A DNA stretch of 64,000 bases from Sideroxydans sp. (GCA_028710605.1 JAQTTU010000012.1:59109-123108); one strand, 5' to 3'; shown: positions 18,954 to 27,082, numbered from the stretch's first letter. The notes: generated from the letters alone by a model not told the origin. Translations and numbers: made by a program.

Positions 18954-19433
18954 ATGGAATTCAAACCCAGCTTCCGCGTGCACCTCGCCGACCCGCTCGG
19001 CTACATCGACACACCGTTCATCGTCACCACCGCCTACACCAGCGCCAAAGGATTCCCGCGCGCCGAATGGTTTCTGGTTATCCCGGAAGACAAGGGTCTG
19101 CTCATCGGCCAGCGCAACAAACTCGACCAGGCCGATTTCGCCGAAGAACGCGTGGAATTCAACGAAGAACTGCTGCTGAACGAAGCGCTGGACCAAGCCA
19201 TACTGTGCCTGCGCAGCCATACCATGGAACGCAAAGCCAAACTCTCGCCGCTGCTGCTCGCCTCGCACATCGGCGTGAAACTCAGCGACCACCACCATCT
19301 GGTCAAGCTGTGGATGCGCGGCTCGTACTGCGGCAGCCTCAGCGAAATCCGCGCCAAAACCGAATGCACCCCCCTCAAAGAAACGCTGGTGTGGATACAC
19401 GGGCTGCCGATGCTGTCGGTGGGCGATTTGTAA
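18954..19433 (+). CDS. Conserved-looking protein of unknown function downstream of pilU
   Basis: 159 residues, soluble, no signal peptide. Mixed alpha/beta character with a central acidic helix (EERVEFNEELLLNEALDQAILCLRSH) and a His-rich segment KLSDHHHLVKLW. It starts 10 bases after the pilU stop, so it is likely in the pilTU transcript. I do not recognise the family. Its tight placement suggests, but does not show, a twitching-related role. Confidence 0.7.
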   Translation: MEFKPSFRVHLADPLGYIDTPFIVTTAYTSAKGFPRAEWFLVIPEDKGLLIGQRNKLDQADFAEERVEFNEELLLNEALDQAILCLRSHTMERKAKLSPLLLASHIGVKLSDHHHLVKLWMRGSYCGSLSEIRAKTECTPLKETLVWIHGLPMLSVGDL

Positions 19434-19492
19434 CTTCCCCGCATACCAGCACAGCGTTGCACGCAATCTAATATTTATACCAACCCCGTGAA

Positions 19493-19554
19493 GATGCCCG
19501 TCAATAGGCGATTTACACGCTGCGCATGATGCAGAACGCCTATTGACGGGCATC
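19493..19554. repeat. Family 3 palindrome
   Basis: GATGCCCGTCAATAGGCG and its complement CGCCTATTGACGGGCATC flank a CATGATGC-type centre. Near-identical to 19918-19979. Part of a 742-base gene-free stretch (19434-20175) composed almost wholly of repeats. Confidence 0.9.
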
Positions 19555-19599
19555 TACGCGAGGTCGGATGTTGGGATTTCAACGAAGCTGCACAGACAT

Positions 19600-19687
19600 C
19601 GTAGAGCGCAATCAATATTGCGCCGGTTGTTTTGATTTCTTACATACGGCGCAATGCCCGTTAGTTATTGCGCCCTACGCGGGCTGG
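19600..19687. repeat. Family 7 inverted repeat
   Basis: Arms CGTAGAGCGCAATCAATATTG and ATTGCGCCCTACG enclose a 45-base centre with TTACATACGGCGCAATGCCC. A longer copy is at 20050-20165. Confidence 0.8.
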
Positions 19688-19790
19688 TCATCAAGAGCAA
19701 TGCGAGTGCGATGCGCTTCATCATGAAGCGGGGTTATAGCGGGGTTGTGTGATAGGGGCATGACGGCGAACAGATAGATTTATATTTCCG

Positions 19791-19882
19791 CAAAACCCAA
19801 CCCCCTCTAACTCCCCCTTGTCAGGGGGAGAACCGAGCCGCACCTCCCCTGACAAGGGGAGGCTGGGAGGGGTTGGGTTTTG
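19791..19882. repeat. Compound inverted repeat (family 4 variant)
   Basis: AACCCAACCCCCTCTAACTC at one edge pairs with GGGAGGGGTTGGGTT at the other; inside are CCCCCTTGTCAGGGGG and CCCCTGACAAGGGG hairpins. Confidence 0.85.
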
Positions 19883-19917
19883 CTGTCCAGACATTTGCCT
19901 GATGCGTACCACGTGAA

Positions 19918-19979
19918 GATGCCCGTCAATAGGCGACCTACACGCAGCGCATGATGCAGAACGCCTATTGACGGGCATC
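19918..19979. repeat. Family 3 palindrome
   Basis: Second near-identical copy of 19493-19554, including flanking GTGAAGATGCCC and GCATCTGCGCGA. The pair are direct repeats 425 bases apart and could recombine. Confidence 0.9.
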
Positions 19980-20049
19980 TGCGCGAAGTCGGTTTTGAAT
20001 TTCGTAGGGTGGGCACGTTTCATGCGCCCACGCGGGCAGCGAAGACATC

Positions 20050-20165
20050 GTAGGGCGCAATCTTTATTGCGCCGGATGTTATGATCTTTTACATACGCCG
20101 CAATGCCCGTTGGTTACCTCGCAGAGGTTCTTGCACCCTTGGGTGTTGCGCCCTACGCGGGCTGG
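20050..20165. repeat. Family 7 inverted repeat, extended copy
   Basis: GTAGGGCGCAAT and TTGCGCCCTAC arms as at 19600-19687, with about 28 extra bases near the right arm (ACCTCGCAGAGGTTCTTGC). It ends 10 bases before the orphan gene at 20176; the GGAGGA ribosome-binding site lies just past its GGGCTGG edge. Confidence 0.8.
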
Positions 20166-20175
20166 AGGAAAAGCT

Positions 20176-20871
20176 ATGAATCTAGACTTGGCACTTGGTT
20201 TGTTAGTGAGTTATTTGCTCGGTTTGCTGTCTCTTTATCTTACAGCTTACTCAAAAGCTAAAGGGGCTAATAGAGCGTTGCATGAAGACGTTGAAAAACT
20301 GGAAGATGATAAACAAAGAATTATTGCGAAATATCATTCTGAAGTTGAAGAGTTAAAAAAACTGCATTCTCTGGATATTGAAAAACGAAAATATCAATAC
20401 GAAGACAAAAGGTCACAGTTCTCAAAATATTTCACAATGCTCGATCAGTTTAACGGCAGGGGTTACAAGCTTTTTGTAGAGCGATTTTCTCCTATGATGA
20501 ATGAATACCTTGCGTCCTGCCTAGAAGGTGGTGGCTCAAATAATAATGCGATTGTCATATTCAACAACGCCACACAATCCCTATTTAACGAGCTGTACGA
20601 AGAGCAAATCAAAGTGGCAAATGAAACAAACAGTATTCGCTTAGTATCTTCGTCTGAAATTGATGAGTTGCTGGATAAACTAGAGTTGGCCATGAAGAAG
20701 TCAACTGATGATACGGTTGAAATAATGAAATTCATGTCAACGCCACAGTTCTGGAACGATCAAACGCAAATTGCACCTTACAAAAACCAAGCGGAAGAGT
20801 CTGGGAAGTTAGTTCTTCGATATCGCAATGCGCTAAGGGAGCGCATGAAACATGAACTTAATGAAATATAG
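20176..20871 (+). CDS. Orphan AT-rich membrane-anchored coiled-coil protein
   Basis: 231 residues. A single membrane span (about 5-25, LALGLLVSYLLGLLSLYLTAY) is followed by a charged coiled coil (about 28-90, EKLEDDKQRIIAKYHSEVEELKK) and a helical C-terminal part. I do not recognise the family. Base and codon use (AAA, GAT, TTA-rich) differ clearly from the GC-rich neighbours, pointing to transfer. The ATG at 20176 follows GGAGGAAAAGCT. It is isolated between repeats, and an attC-like sequence begins 6 bases after its TAG stop, so it could be a gene cassette. Confidence 0.75.
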   Translation: MNLDLALGLLVSYLLGLLSLYLTAYSKAKGANRALHEDVEKLEDDKQRIIAKYHSEVEELKKLHSLDIEKRKYQYEDKRSQFSKYFTMLDQFNGRGYKLFVERFSPMMNEYLASCLEGGGSNNNAIVIFNNATQSLFNELYEEQIKVANETNSIRLVSSSEIDELLDKLELAMKKSTDDTVEIMKFMSTPQFWNDQTQIAPYKNQAEESGKLVLRYRNALRERMKHELNEI

Positions 20872-20876
20872 GTATA

Positions 20877-20953
20877 GCTAACAAGCGCATCAAAATCGTT
20901 CGCTCTCGGTCACGGAACGCCGCTACAGCGGTTCCTGTTATGCTGTTCGTTGC
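20877..20953 (+). other. attC-like imperfect palindrome behind the orphan gene
   Basis: Starts GCTAACAAGCGCATCAA, has an inner hairpin GGAACGCCGCT-AC-AGCGGTTCC, and ends with GTTATGC...GTTG. The TAACAA start, TCAA spacer, TTCGCTCTCGGTCAC stretch and GTTATGC end resemble attC sites of chromosomal integrons. Only four bases of the terminal 7-mers pair cleanly, and no integrase or second cassette is visible, so this is a candidate only. Confidence 0.4.
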
Positions 20954-21010
20954 AAGGTCGGACGTGTTTCCGCACCACGCAATTTGTGCGCACTCACCCT
21001 ATTCATACCC

Positions 21011-21045
21011 CATGAAGACACCCGTCAATAGCCAATCTGCAACGC
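21011..21045. repeat. Degraded half of a family 3 palindrome
   Basis: CATGAAGACACCCGTCAATAGCCAATCTGCA matches the left arm of family 3; the right arm is missing next to the end of dipZ. Confidence 0.6.
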
Positions 21046-21052
21046 ACACCCC

Positions 21053-22750
21053 CTAACCAAACGTAAACGCAAACCCCTCCACCCCGCCATCCAGAAACTC
21101 GATGCGGAAGGTCCGGTTCCTGATCTCACCGCTCTGGCGCACCAGTTGATACAGGCGCTGTTCCTGCACCACGCCGTTGCCTTGCGCATCGGTATCGGCG
21201 CCGTGATCCGCGCCCGGCTCTTTTCCGTCCAGCGTCACTTTGTAGCGCAGCGGTTTGCCGTTGTGCGAGCCCAGCACCAGATGCAGGTCGCGTCCCTGGA
21301 AGCGGTAGCTGATGGCGCCGCCGGGTGTTTGCAGCAGGACGGATTCGCTGCCGATCTGCCAGTTGCCGCTCAGCGCCCAGTGGTTGAGCTTGAGGGTTTT
21401 CGGCGCGGTGTATTTTGCGAACGTGTCCGCTTGCACGTCTTCGCGCGAGGCGAAATTTTGTCCGCGCGCGTAGCCGAGGTAGGTTTCCGGCGAGCGTTCT
21501 GTATCCGCTGCCGCCGCTGTGGCGCCCTCGCCTTGCACTTTGACCAGCCCGCTATTCAACGCCAGATTTTGATGCGCTTCCTTGAGCAGGCTCTGGATCA
21601 TCTGTTCGGTTTCGGCATATGCGCCTTCGCCGAAATGCTGGTGGCGAATGCGGCCTTGCGCGTCGATCAGGTAGTGCGCGGGCCAGTATTCGTTGTGGTA
21701 GGCGTTCCAGATTGTGTAGTTATTGTCCAGCGCTACCGGGTAGGTGATGCCCAGTTCGCGCACGGCCTGTTCGACATTGTGCTGGTCTTTCTCGAAGGCG
21801 AATTCCGGCGCATGCACGCCAACGATGACCAAGCCTTGCGCACGATATTTTGCGTCCCACGCTTTCAGGTAAGGCAGGGTGCGCAGGCAGTTGATGCAGG
21901 AGTAGGTCCAGAAATCCACCAGCACGACTTTGCCGCGCAACATGTCGCTGGTCAGCGGCGGCGAGTTGAGCCAGTGCGTCGCGCCGGCCAGCGGCGGCGC
22001 CATTCTGGCATCGCTATCCAGCGCGATCTTCGGCGTTTGCGCCAGATGGGCGATCAGCTTCTGTTCGGTGGCGGTGGTGTTGGCCGAGGTGAACTGCGCG
22101 AGGAAGCGCGTATCCCAACCGAAGGCGATGACCACGATGCCCGCCACCACGGCCACGCCCAGCACGCGGCGCACCCACTCTTCCACACCGAAGCTGCGTT
22201 TCATCCAGCCGATGACGCGCGCGCTGGCCAGCAGCGCCACCGCCAGCGAGGTCGCCGCACCGGCAGCGAAGGTCAGCAGCAACAGTGCGCTGTACCAATT
22301 TACGCCATGCAGCGCCGCACCGGCCAACACCAGCCCCAGAATCGGCCCGGCGCAAGGGGCCCACAAAAAGCCGACCGCCACGCCCAGCAGCAGCGAACCT
22401 TTCAGGCTGCCTTGCTGGTCGGCATGTTGTTGCAAACGCCCGCCGAAGGAAACGAATGGACGCATCATGCGTTCCGACCATGCCGGGAAGATCAGCGCCA
22501 GCCCCAGCAGCAGCAACAACAGCATCGCCGCGTAACGTCCGTATTGATTGACCTCGACCAGCCACGCGCCGCCCACTGCCGCCAAACTGGCGAGCACGGT
22601 GAACGTCGCCGCCATGCCGAACAGGATGGGCAGGCCGGAGCGGCGGAACGATTGCTCGGAACGCGCGAACACGAAGGGCAGCACCGGCAACACGCACGGG
22701 CTGAGGATGGTGAGGATGCCGCCGAGGTAGGCGAGGAGGAAGATCAACAT
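21053..22750 (-). CDS. dipZ: DipZ-like cytochrome c biogenesis/thioredoxin fusion
   Basis: 565 residues in three parts. Residues about 1-220: CcdA-type membrane domain with Cys-Pro motifs (ILSPCVLPVLPF and FLWAPCAGPILG) that carry electrons across the membrane. About 255-405: thioredoxin/AhpC-like domain with active site WTYSCINCLRT. About 425-565: beta-rich domain typical of DipZ. It sends reducing power to the periplasm. ATG at 22750 chosen because GGAGATTTAC precedes it; an in-frame ATG at 22762 has no site. It neighbours exported MsrB and MsrA, natural clients for its electrons. Confidence 0.9.
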   Translation of the reverse strand: MLIFLLAYLGGILTILSPCVLPVLPFVFARSEQSFRRSGLPILFGMAATFTVLASLAAVGGAWLVEVNQYGRYAAMLLLLLLGLALIFPAWSERMMRPFVSFGGRLQQHADQQGSLKGSLLLGVAVGFLWAPCAGPILGLVLAGAALHGVNWYSALLLLTFAAGAATSLAVALLASARVIGWMKRSFGVEEWVRRVLGVAVVAGIVVIAFGWDTRFLAQFTSANTTATEQKLIAHLAQTPKIALDSDARMAPPLAGATHWLNSPPLTSDMLRGKVVLVDFWTYSCINCLRTLPYLKAWDAKYRAQGLVIVGVHAPEFAFEKDQHNVEQAVRELGITYPVALDNNYTIWNAYHNEYWPAHYLIDAQGRIRHQHFGEGAYAETEQMIQSLLKEAHQNLALNSGLVKVQGEGATAAAADTERSPETYLGYARGQNFASREDVQADTFAKYTAPKTLKLNHWALSGNWQIGSESVLLQTPGGAISYRFQGRDLHLVLGSHNGKPLRYKVTLDGKEPGADHGADTDAQGNGVVQEQRLYQLVRQSGEIRNRTFRIEFLDGGVEGFAFTFG

Positions 22751-22789
22751 GTAAATCTCCATTTGTTGGATGGGTGAAACATTGGGGAG

Positions 22790-22875
22790 TGTTCCCTCAT
22801 CCCCCCCCCTTCTCCCGATGGGAGAAGGGAGCCGAAGTCCCTCTCCCTCCGGGAGAGGGGTTGGGGTGAGGGAAC
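22790..22875. repeat. Compound inverted repeat (family 4 variant)
   Basis: GTTCCCTCATCCCC at one edge pairs with GGGGTGAGGGAAC at the other, with inner hairpins CTTCTCCCGATGGGAGAAG and CTCTCCCTCCGGGAGAG. It separates msrB and dipZ. Confidence 0.85.
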
Positions 22876-22888
22876 ACTTGTAATTAGG

Positions 22889-23428
22889 CTATTTCGGTTT
22901 CGGCACAAACCTCAACGCCACGGTGTTCATGCAATAGCGCAATCCCGTCGGCTTTGGCCCGTCGTCGAACACGTGGCCGAGGTGGGCATCGCACAGGGCG
23001 CAGCGCACTTCGGTACGCGTCATGCCGAACATGGAATCGGTAAGTTCGCGCACGTTCTGCGCCGCGATGGGTTGCCAGAAGCTGGGCCAACCCGTGCCGG
23101 AATCGTATTTGGTTTTTGCATCGAACAGGGCGTTGTCGCAGCACACGCAACGGTACAGCCCCGGCTCGTGCCGGTTGTAACCGGGTTGCGAAAATGCGCG
23201 CTCGGTGCCTTGCTGCCGCGTCACTTCATACGCCAGCGGCGACAGGCGTTTTTTCCATTCTGCATCCTTGTGCACCCTGGGCACGGTGGCGAGTCCCAGC
23301 GGCTTGCCGCCGTCGGAAAAACGCATGATGGTGACTTCGTCGTTGGTGGATGTCATCGCGGCAAAAGAGCGCGTCGAAAACATCAGCGCCACCCCGGATA
23401 AGGTCTGCAAGAATTCTCTGCGTTGCAT
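22889..23428 (-). CDS. msrB: Tat-exported methionine-R-sulfoxide reductase
   Basis: 179 residues; reduces methionine-R-sulfoxide in proteins. A twin-arginine signal (MQRREFLQTLSGVALMFSTR) directs it to the periplasm. Zinc cysteines C94/C97 (YRCVCCDNA) and C143/C146 (VRCALCDAHLGHVFDDGP), catalytic C166 in LRYCMNTVALRF. The ATG at 23428 begins the Tat signal; a longer frame runs into a REP palindrome. Regeneration by the DipZ thioredoxin domain next door is an inference. Confidence 0.93.
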   Translation of the reverse strand: MQRREFLQTLSGVALMFSTRSFAAMTSTNDEVTIMRFSDGGKPLGLATVPRVHKDAEWKKRLSPLAYEVTRQQGTERAFSQPGYNRHEPGLYRCVCCDNALFDAKTKYDSGTGWPSFWQPIAAQNVRELTDSMFGMTRTEVRCALCDAHLGHVFDDGPKPTGLRYCMNTVALRFVPKPK

Positions 23429-23453
23429 GATGTCACCTCCATATCGTAGATTG

Positions 23454-23515
23454 TTTGTAGGTGCGAATTCATTCGCACATTTCACGTTGCGCGTGCGAAT
23501 AAATTCGCACCTACA
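23454..23515. repeat. Palindromic REP-like repeat, family 1
   Basis: TTTGTAGGTGCGAATTCATTCGCAC-type arms as in 5353-5416. Its right edge overlaps the 3' end of the FecR-domain gene: CTA at 23511-23513 is that gene's TAG stop. Confidence 0.9.
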
Positions 23516-24203
23516 TGAACGGCGGCATCCGCCCGACCAACGCTTCGGCCATAATCAATTCGTCATCAGTATGGTTGGGATGCGCCAGGCGATTCGCATC
23601 GTGGATGCACTGTCCGGGCTGGCCGTTGCCGAGGATGTACAGCGGCTTGTCGTGATGCTTGGACACCACGGTTTCGTTGCTGGTTGCATCGCCGTTGGCC
23701 GCGACATCCACTTCACCGTAGCAGTCGCAAAAATAGGTTTTCTCCGCGCCCGCTTCCAGATACACGCCCGTGCCGCGTATGCCGATGGTGGCCGTCGGCG
23801 TGGCGATGCGCAGGCCTTTGTTGCGCGACACCGACAGCAGTTTGCCCGCGAACAAACGCAAGCCGCCGATCAACAGCGAGCTCAAGTCATTTTCATCTTT
23901 GCGCTCGATCACCAGATGGCTGCCGCCGCGCAGCAGCATGGCGTGATCGCCAACCACGAACACCAGTTCGGCGCCCTCGGCGGTCTTCACCGTATCGCCG
24001 GGGACGATGCGCGTGTTGGCATCCACCCGGTTGCCGTTCACCCAGGCATGCCCCTTCACCCGATACACCGACTGCGTGGCGGGCAATTTCTGCGGCGGTG
24101 TAAAAATGGCCGCGAATACTTTGCTCGCTGGCAACAATGCCGACAGCATCACCGCGCCCATGCCTTGCAGTAAACGTCTGCGTGTTTGATCGTTATTATT
24201 CAT
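23511..24203 (-). CDS. Tat-exported FecR-domain protein
   Basis: 230 residues. The N-terminal twin-arginine signal reads NDQTRRRLLQGMGAVMLSALLPASKVFA. A FecR domain follows (about 45-150): YRVKGHAWVNG, VPGDTVKTAEGAELVFVVGDHAML, then IATPTATIGIRGTGVYLE. No transmembrane anti-sigma anchor and no FecI beside it, so it is not a standard FecR regulator; periplasmic FecR-domain proteins of unknown function are common. The last codon is Met and the TAG comes from the adjoining REP element, so the C-terminus may be truncated. It sits between msrB and msrA on the same strand. Confidence 0.85.
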   Translation of the reverse strand: MNNNDQTRRRLLQGMGAVMLSALLPASKVFAAIFTPPQKLPATQSVYRVKGHAWVNGNRVDANTRIVPGDTVKTAEGAELVFVVGDHAMLLRGGSHLVIERKDENDLSSLLIGGLRLFAGKLLSVSRNKGLRIATPTATIGIRGTGVYLEAGAEKTYFCDCYGEVDVAANGDATSNETVVSKHHDKPLYILGNGQPGQCIHDANRLAHPNHTDDELIMAEALVGRMPPFM

Positions 24204-24220
24204 TGTCGCCCCCGAAAATA

Positions 24221-24820
24221 TTATTGGTACAGCGCCGGAAATTGCGCGCGAAAACGATTCAGCTTGGGCTGGTCGTTGAACACAATGTAGGGCTGGTAGG
24301 GATGCAGCGCCAGATAATTCTGGTGATAGTCCTCCGCCGGATAGAACTGCTGCAGCGGCACAATCTGGGTAACGATGGGCGAAGAAAATGCGTGCGTAGC
24401 GGTGAGCTGTTGAATATAGCTTTGCGCGATTTTCATTTGCTCGTTGCTGGTATAAAAAATTGCCGAACGATATTGCGTCCCGGTGTCCGGCCCTTGGCGG
24501 TTCAACTCGGTCGGGTCGTGCGCCACGTTAAAGAACACTTGCAACAGCTGCTGATAGGAAACCTGCTGCGGATCGAAATGCACGCGCACCGACTCGGCAT
24601 GTCCGGTATCGCCATTGCTGACCTGATCGTAATGCGCCGTGTCCGCATCGCCGCCCGCATAGCCGGACACTACATCCGTCACGCCTTTGACGTGCTTGAA
24701 AACGGCATCCACGCCCCAGAAACAACCGCCCGCGAACACCGCTGTTTGATCTGCGGGCGCGGCACTGGCGCTGGCGGCGACCAGGCCGAGAGCTAGCATT
24801 GCGGAGAATAGTTTGTTCAT
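24221..24820 (-). CDS. msrA: Periplasmic methionine-S-sulfoxide reductase
   Basis: 199 residues with Sec signal peptide MNKLFSAMLALGLVAASASA; reduces methionine-S-sulfoxide. Catalytic C33 in VFAGGCFWGVDAVF, then VVSGYAGGDADTAHYDQVSNGDTGHAESVRVHFDP and the PAEDYHQNYL block. The ATG at 24820 is chosen over the one at 24826 because AAGGAG lies 6 bases before it. Read with msrB and dipZ it makes a periplasmic methionine repair set covering both stereoisomers. Confidence 0.93.
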   Translation of the reverse strand: MNKLFSAMLALGLVAASASAAPADQTAVFAGGCFWGVDAVFKHVKGVTDVVSGYAGGDADTAHYDQVSNGDTGHAESVRVHFDPQQVSYQQLLQVFFNVAHDPTELNRQGPDTGTQYRSAIFYTSNEQMKIAQSYIQQLTATHAFSSPIVTQIVPLQQFYPAEDYHQNYLALHPYQPYIVFNDQPKLNRFRAQFPALYQ

Positions 24821-24934
24821 GTGCATCTCCTTGATGAATAAAATGGCATCGTCGCAACGGGTTTGCTATTGTGAAAACAGCCCCCTTGCACTGGTTAGTT
24901 CGGGCGGCGCGGAAAAAAGGTTACACACTTTTTT

Positions 24935-25043
24935 CGTCATTCCGGCGCAGGCCGGAATCCAGCAGAAAAAAATGATTCCGCGTAGCGGACAAACTCCAAC
25001 TGCATGTTGAATAACTGCACTGGATTCCGGCCTGCGCCGGATA
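24935..25043. repeat. Inverted repeat, CATTCCGGCGCAGGCCGGAATCCAG type (family 6)
   Basis: Left hairpin GTCATTCCGGCGCAGGCCGGA and right hairpin CTGGATTCCGGCCTGCGCCGG are complementary across a 55-base centre. Sister element at 25696-25804. Confidence 0.85.
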
Positions 25044-25137
25044 ACCAGCGACTTGGTCATCGTCTTTTGATGACCTAGTCGAATGGCTAGTAGTTTCATC
25101 AATGACGGGTGTGCGATAAATGTTTAGCAGGGTTTAA

Positions 25138-25677
25138 TTGACAGAACAAAACAACAATCTGGAAGCGTTGATGCGCCAGTCTCTTAACGGAGACCAGCGC
25201 GCCTACACCGACTTGCTGCAAGCCACCGCGCGCTTGCTGCGTCCGTTCCTGTCCAAGCGTCTGAGTTTTTCCGGCGAGGTGGATGACGTGTTGCAGGAGA
25301 TCCTGATCTCTATCCACAAGGCGCGCCACACTTACGACGGCCAGCGCCCGTACAAGCCGTGGGCCTTTGCCATCGCCCAGTTTCGCCTGCACGACCACCT
25401 GCGCATGCACTATGCCGACCAGTTGCGCCATGCCGCCGATTTCGACGAGCTGGAAGAAAGTTTGCATGAGGATGTAACCGAATCCGCCATCAGCTACGAA
25501 TCAATCAGCAAGGAAGTGGAAAAACTGCCAGAGAAGCAGGCGACTATCCTGCGCTTGATGCATCAGGACGGTTTTACCGCCAAAGAAGTCGCCGAGAAAA
25601 TCGGCATGAACGAATCGGCAGTGAAAGTCGCGGCGCACCGCGCCTACAAAGTATTGAGAGAAAGATTGGAAAAATAA
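25138..25677 (+). CDS. ECF sigma factor
   Basis: 179 residues. Sigma-2 region about 20-85 (RPFLSKRLSFSGEVDDVLQEILISIHKARHTYD), sigma-4 about 120-175 (LPEKQATILRLMHQDGFTAKEVAEKIGMNESAVKVAAHRAYKVLR). Starts with TTG at 25138 behind AGCAGGG; a Met at codon 12 is an alternative. The next gene on the strand is an NrsF-type anti-sigma, the usual partner of this ECF group. What it responds to is not visible; the upstream Msr genes read away from it. Confidence 0.88.
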   Translation: MTEQNNNLEALMRQSLNGDQRAYTDLLQATARLLRPFLSKRLSFSGEVDDVLQEILISIHKARHTYDGQRPYKPWAFAIAQFRLHDHLRMHYADQLRHAADFDELEESLHEDVTESAISYESISKEVEKLPEKQATILRLMHQDGFTAKEVAEKIGMNESAVKVAAHRAYKVLRERLEK

Positions 25678-25695
25678 TTGGCACGCTACAAATCA

Positions 25696-25804
25696 CGTCA
25701 TTCCCGCGAAAGCGGGAATCCAGTTGAACAAAATAACCTTGCGAAGCAAGGACAAAAAATGCATGTTTTGAAAACGCTGGATTCCCGCTTTTGCGGGAAT
25801 GACG
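25696..25804. repeat. Inverted repeat, CATTCCCGCGAAAGCGGGAATCCAG type (family 6)
   Basis: Left hairpin GTCATTCCCGCGAAAGCGGG and right hairpin GGATTCCCGCTTTTGCGGGAATGAC enclose about 60 bases. It separates the sigma gene from its anti-sigma gene. Confidence 0.88.
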
Positions 25805-25829
25805 AAATTGAAAATTTAGGGTATCTCAA

Positions 25830-26465
25830 ATGACCAACATCGACGACCTCGTGGCGCAACTCGCGCAGGATGCGACTCAAGTGAAACCCGCGCCGCACCC
25901 GTTCAAACTCAGCCTGCAATGGATGGGCGCAGCAGCCATTTATCTGGCCGTGTCGCTCGCCTTCTCCGGCCTGCGCCCTGACTGGCGCGCCACGCTGGGC
26001 AACCCATGGTTCATCGCCGAGCTCGCCGCGCTGCTCGCCGTGTTCATCGTCACTTCACTCAGCGCTGCCCTGCTCGCCTTCCCCGACCTGCACCAGAAAC
26101 GCCGCCTCGCGTTCGCACCGGTTGCGTCCTTCGCGCTGCTTGTGCTGCTGCTATTTCTGGCCTGGCGCTCCGACAACCCGCCCGCTCCACTGCCCGTGCA
26201 CAGCTTCGAATGCACGCTCAGCATCACGCTGATGACGCTGTTGCCCGCCGTGTGGACGTTCTATTCAATGCGCAAATTTGCCAGCACCCACTATCGCCTC
26301 GCGGGCAGCGTCGCCCTGCTCTCCGCGTTCAGCGTCGGCGCATTGTGGCTGCGCCTGCACGAAGTCAACGACTCCATCGCGCATGTGGTCGAGTGGCATT
26401 ATTTGCCGATGCTGGGGATTGGGCTGCTGGGCTTGTGGCTGGGCAAAGTATTTTTGAAATGGTGA
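25830..26465 (+). CDS. nrsF: NrsF (DUF1109) anti-sigma factor
   Basis: 211-residue inner-membrane protein with six predicted spans (about 32-46, 60-82, 92-111, 128-148, 157-175, 187-207), matching the DUF1109/NrsF family that holds a cognate ECF sigma at the membrane. The soluble N-terminus (MTNIDDLVAQLAQDATQVKPAPHP) is the expected sigma-binding part. It follows the ECF gene after an inverted repeat. A conserved Cys pair, as in the oxidant-sensing NrsF of Caulobacter, is not obvious; only one Cys (in HSFECTLS) is seen. Confidence 0.82.
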   Translation: MTNIDDLVAQLAQDATQVKPAPHPFKLSLQWMGAAAIYLAVSLAFSGLRPDWRATLGNPWFIAELAALLAVFIVTSLSAALLAFPDLHQKRRLAFAPVASFALLVLLLFLAWRSDNPPAPLPVHSFECTLSITLMTLLPAVWTFYSMRKFASTHYRLAGSVALLSAFSVGALWLRLHEVNDSIAHVVEWHYLPMLGIGLLGLWLGKVFLKW

Positions 26466-26491
26466 GTAGCGTGTGGCAGGGTAGATGGGGG

Positions 26492-26521
26492 TTGTAGGGG
26501 CGAATGAATTCGCCCCTACAA
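26492..26521. repeat. Short REP-like palindrome, family 1 variant
   Basis: TTGTAGGGGCGAATGAATTCG and complement form a perfect 30-base palindrome with GGGGCG in place of GGTGCG. Confidence 0.85.
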
Positions 26522-26580
26522 AATCAACCCAAATTCAGGGTGGGCACAACAGTGTGCCCACCCTGAATTTCGCCACCTCA

Positions 26581-26650
26581 TGGAGATGCCCGTCAATAGG
26601 CGATCTACACCATTCGCTGCACGGAGAACGCCTATTGACGGGCATCTCCA
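26581..26650. repeat. Family 3 palindrome
   Basis: TGGAGATGCCCGTCAATAGG and its full complement at 26629-26650 flank a 26-base centre. Arms are perfect over about 21 bases. It lies just behind acyP. Confidence 0.9.
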
Positions 26651-26660
26651 GGCAGTTCGC

Positions 26661-26945
26661 TTATCTGATTATCTCGAAATTGGAAAATTCGCCCTCGCCC
26701 GGCGCGATCTCGACGCGCTCCACGCCAGCCATCGGCGGGCCGCGATGCGCCCAGCGCACGAGGGCATCCACCGCCCCGGCATCGCCTTGCACCACGGCTT
26801 CCACCGCGCCGTCGCTGCGGTTGCGCACCCAGCCGGAAACGTCCAGATGTTGCGCTTCGCGCCGCATCGAATCGCGGAAGAACACGCCTTGCACGCGACC
26901 GTGGATAACGAGGTGTTGGGTTTTGTTGGTGGATGTGTCGGACAT
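26661..26945 (-). CDS. acyP: Acylphosphatase
   Basis: 94 residues; hydrolyses acyl phosphates. Signature [27 protein letters not shown] with catalytic Arg (R24 in FFRDS) and Asn in [17 protein letters not shown]. Normal length for the family. Divergent from parE with a 137-base gap that must hold both promoters. Confidence 0.95.
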   Translation of the reverse strand: MSDTSTNKTQHLVIHGRVQGVFFRDSMRREAQHLDVSGWVRNRSDGAVEAVVQGDAGAVDALVRWAHRGPPMAGVERVEIAPGEGEFSNFEIIR

Positions 26946-27082
26946 TTTGGATTCAGGTGACGTTTTGCTAATGCTATCAGCCCGCTACAAATCAAAGCAA
27001 ACAGGGTTGGTCTGTCTGCGCTACTGTCCGGTAAAATGCGCCCCGCAAGCAACCATCACCGCAACAATCCACCACATAAATA

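Noticed and set aside
19493..20165. Repeat nest as a CRISPR array
   Set aside because: The units are palindromes of different families with irregular spacing and no spacers or cas genes.
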